From an uncultured Clostridium sp. (GTDB lineage Bacteria; Bacillota; Clostridia; Oscillospirales; Acutalibacteraceae), in the NCBI GenBank assembly GCA_934717555.1, contig CAKUYY010000071.1, positions 1 to 7,045 on the forward strand: 7,045 bases of DNA, given 5' to 3'. Below, piece by piece: positions 5,843-7,045 of this stretch (within the stretch, counting starts at the first letter, position 1; every line of letters starts with the position of its first letter). Position numbers and translations under genes: made by a program. The notes beneath the pieces were generated by a model that did not search any database, was not told where the DNA came from, and saw nothing but the letters and a program-made list of their open reading frames with translations.

Positions 5843-6958
5843 TTGAAGATATTAATGCTGTATGCCTCCGCCGGCGGGGGACACAAAAAGGCGGCGGAAG
5901 TGGTCAAATCCTATCTGCTTTCACAAGATCCAAGTCACGATATCCGTTTGGTGGATACTCTCAAAGAAGTCAACCATCTGGCGGATATCTTTTGCTGCGA
6001 CGGCTATCAATTAGCGGCCAAATACGCTCCCTGGGTTTTCGGCGCTTTTTATAAAGTGGCGGACCGGGAAAACCCGGTAGCGGACCTGATTCCCGCAATC
6101 ACCGCGCGCTTGAGTAAAAAGCTGCTCCCCCTTATTCGGGAATTTGATCCCGACGTGATTGTATGTACATATCACTTCTCAGCTCAGATGGTATCCCATC
6201 TCAAAGGGGCTGGATTCATCCAGACACCTTGTATCAACATCATCACGGATTACGGCCCGCATCGGGCTTGGATTTCTCCTCATGTGGACGCTTATGTGGT
6301 TTCCCATCATGGTATGGTCGAACAACTGGCAGCCCGAGGGGTTCCCAGGAATATCATTTATCCCTTTGGGATTCCGGTAGAACAGAAGTTTTTCCAGAAA
6401 GAAGGAAAAAAAGAATTATTAGCCCATTTGGGATTTCATTCCTCCCTGCCCACCCTGCTTTTTATGGCGGGAAGTTTCGGAGTCCATTCCGTACTGGATA
6501 TCTATAAAAAAGCAAACGCCCTTCCCCAGCCGTTTCAATGTATCGTCATTACGGGAAAAAATCCCCAGTTGTACCGGCAAATACAACAGGTCCGTTCTTA
6601 CAGTCCTCATCGGACGAAACTGGTGTATTTTACTTCCCATGTGGAAAAATATATGCATGCCGCCGACCTGCTTCTTACCAAGCCGGGCGGCCTTACTATC
6701 TCAGAAGCCCTGGCTAGCGGACTACCTATGGCTGTTTTTGGCGCGATCCCCGGCCAGGAGGAAGAAAATGAACGATTTCTTTTATCTCATCAAATGGGGA
6801 TCTCCATCGGCCTGGATAACTGCTCTTCCACACTTTCCCGCCTTTTGCGCGATCCTCAGAAGATGGAGGATATGCGCAAATCCTGTGAGGCCTTCGATAA
6901 ATCCGACTGCGCACAAAACATCTGCAACCTAATCCGGTATCTTGCCGACGCTTCCTAA
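5843..6958 (+). CDS. MGDG synthase / UgtP-like family 28 glycosyltransferase
   Basis: Relatives transfer glucose or galactose from UDP-sugar to diacylglycerol at the inner face of the membrane, making glycolipids and lipoteichoic acid anchors; MurG is a more distant homologue. The 371 residues fit the family (Bacillus UgtP about 382). The N-terminal MGDG_synth domain begins MKILMLYASAGGGHKKAA (1-18), with the GGGH acceptor-side loop, followed by FDPDVIVCTYHF (101-112) and NIITDYGPHRAW (132-143). The C-terminal nucleotide-sugar domain has FMAGSFG (207-213), ITGKN (236-240) and TKPGGLTISEALASGLP (279-295) with PGQEEEN (303-309). No signal peptide or membrane helix is seen; membrane contact is probably peripheral. 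The TTG start is fixed by AAAGGAG. The gene is divergent from folC and stands alone. The sugar donor and acceptor are inferred from family only. Confidence 0.88.
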   Translation: MKILMLYASAGGGHKKAAEVVKSYLLSQDPSHDIRLVDTLKEVNHLADIFCCDGYQLAAKYAPWVFGAFYKVADRENPVADLIPAITARLSKKLLPLIREFDPDVIVCTYHFSAQMVSHLKGAGFIQTPCINIITDYGPHRAWISPHVDAYVVSHHGMVEQLAARGVPRNIIYPFGIPVEQKFFQKEGKKELLAHLGFHSSLPTLLFMAGSFGVHSVLDIYKKANALPQPFQCIVITGKNPQLYRQIQQVRSYSPHRTKLVYFTSHVEKYMHAADLLLTKPGGLTISEALASGLPMAVFGAIPGQEEENERFLLSHQMGISIGLDNCSSTLSRLLRDPQKMEDMRKSCEAFDKSDCAQNICNLIRYLADAS

Positions 6959-6977
6959 CAGTTTTTCTAGTAAATAT

Positions 6978-7000
6978 CCACCGGCATAGCCGGTGGCTTT
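6978..7000 (+). terminator. GC-rich hairpin after the glycosyltransferase, possible terminator
   Basis: CCACCGGC (6978-6985) pairs perfectly with GCCGGTGG (6989-6996) across an ATA loop, 20 nt after the stop codon. Only CTTT follows, so termination would be weak. It may instead be the first hairpin of a repeat element reaching the window edge. Confidence 0.45.
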
Positions 7001-7045
7001 ACAGAAGCGGGTGTAACCCGCTGTTACTGGCAGCCATTGCAATGG
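6978..7045. repeat. Cluster of palindromes at the right edge, possible interspersed repeat
   Basis: Three dyad symmetries follow one another in 68 bp: the 8-bp hairpin at 6978-6996, AGCGGG/CCCGCT (7006-7011 with 7017-7022), and the perfect 12-bp palindrome CCATTGCAATGG (7034-7045). No coding sense was found. Such clusters occur in intergenic palindromic repeats and at ends of IS200/IS605-like elements; which of these it is cannot be told here because the window stops. Confidence 0.45.

Noticed and set aside
5662..5907. Minus-strand open frame spanning the folC upstream gap
   Set aside because: It runs through the folC ribosome site and the conserved start of the divergent glycosyltransferase, with no family resemblance.
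6163..6507. 114-residue plus-strand open frame inside the glycosyltransferase
   Set aside because: It is an out-of-frame shadow of an intact conserved domain.
1..7045. CRISPR array, prophage, toxin-antitoxin or defence system
   Set aside because: No regularly spaced repeats, no phage-like or toxin-like small genes, and the coding space is filled by seven recognised families.

Overview
The window looks like ordinary chromosome of an anaerobic, endospore-forming Firmicute of class Clostridia. The spoIIA operon (spoIIAA-spoIIAB-sigF) shows spore formation. The wording of SigF (GRGMEYDDLFQAGCLGL, DEENGGG) resembles gut Oscillospiraceae/Ruminococcaceae-type proteins, but that finer placement is from memory and not tested. 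Seven protein-coding genes are supported, all complete. There is no CRISPR array, no intact insertion sequence, no tRNA or rRNA gene and no obvious new defence or biosynthetic system.

Layout. Positions 1-120 hold strong leftward promoter signals: one complete TTGACA-17-TATTAT promoter and a second TTGACA box 72 bp further on, each preceded by A-tracts. This resembles the tandem P1/P2 arrangement of rRNA or tRNA operons, so a stable-RNA gene probably lies just off the left edge. Facing right from 173 is an extended -10 promoter for metA (homoserine O-acetyltransferase, methionine synthesis). metA is followed 13 bp later by a polysaccharide pyruvyl-transferase family gene with a C-terminal coiled coil. 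This pair ends at a strong hairpin (2654-2691) that also closes the convergent spoIIA operon.

The minus strand from 5672 down to 2788 carries folC (folate polyglutamylation), its own wobble-containing terminator (4296-4350), and then spoIIAA, spoIIAB and sigF with overlapping reading frames. SpoIIAB is the anti-sigma kinase that holds SigF inactive, and SpoIIAA is its antagonist; together they set forespore-specific transcription after asymmetric division. SigF here has an unusually short N-terminus that cannot be extended upstream.

Divergent from folC, a TTG-started gene at 5843-6958 encodes an MGDG-synthase/UgtP-like family 28 glycosyltransferase, probably making membrane glycolipid. After it come two GC-rich hairpins and a perfect 12-bp palindrome that ends exactly at the right edge, suggestive of an interspersed repeat. 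Both window edges fall in sequence of repeat type, so the window may be a whole contig broken at repeats.

The most useful leads are small: the substrate-deciding Glu111 in MetA, the coiled coil plus S-x-x-W-R-x-T-x-P-x-R tail on the pyruvyl transferase, the short SigF, and the repeat-like sequence at both edges.
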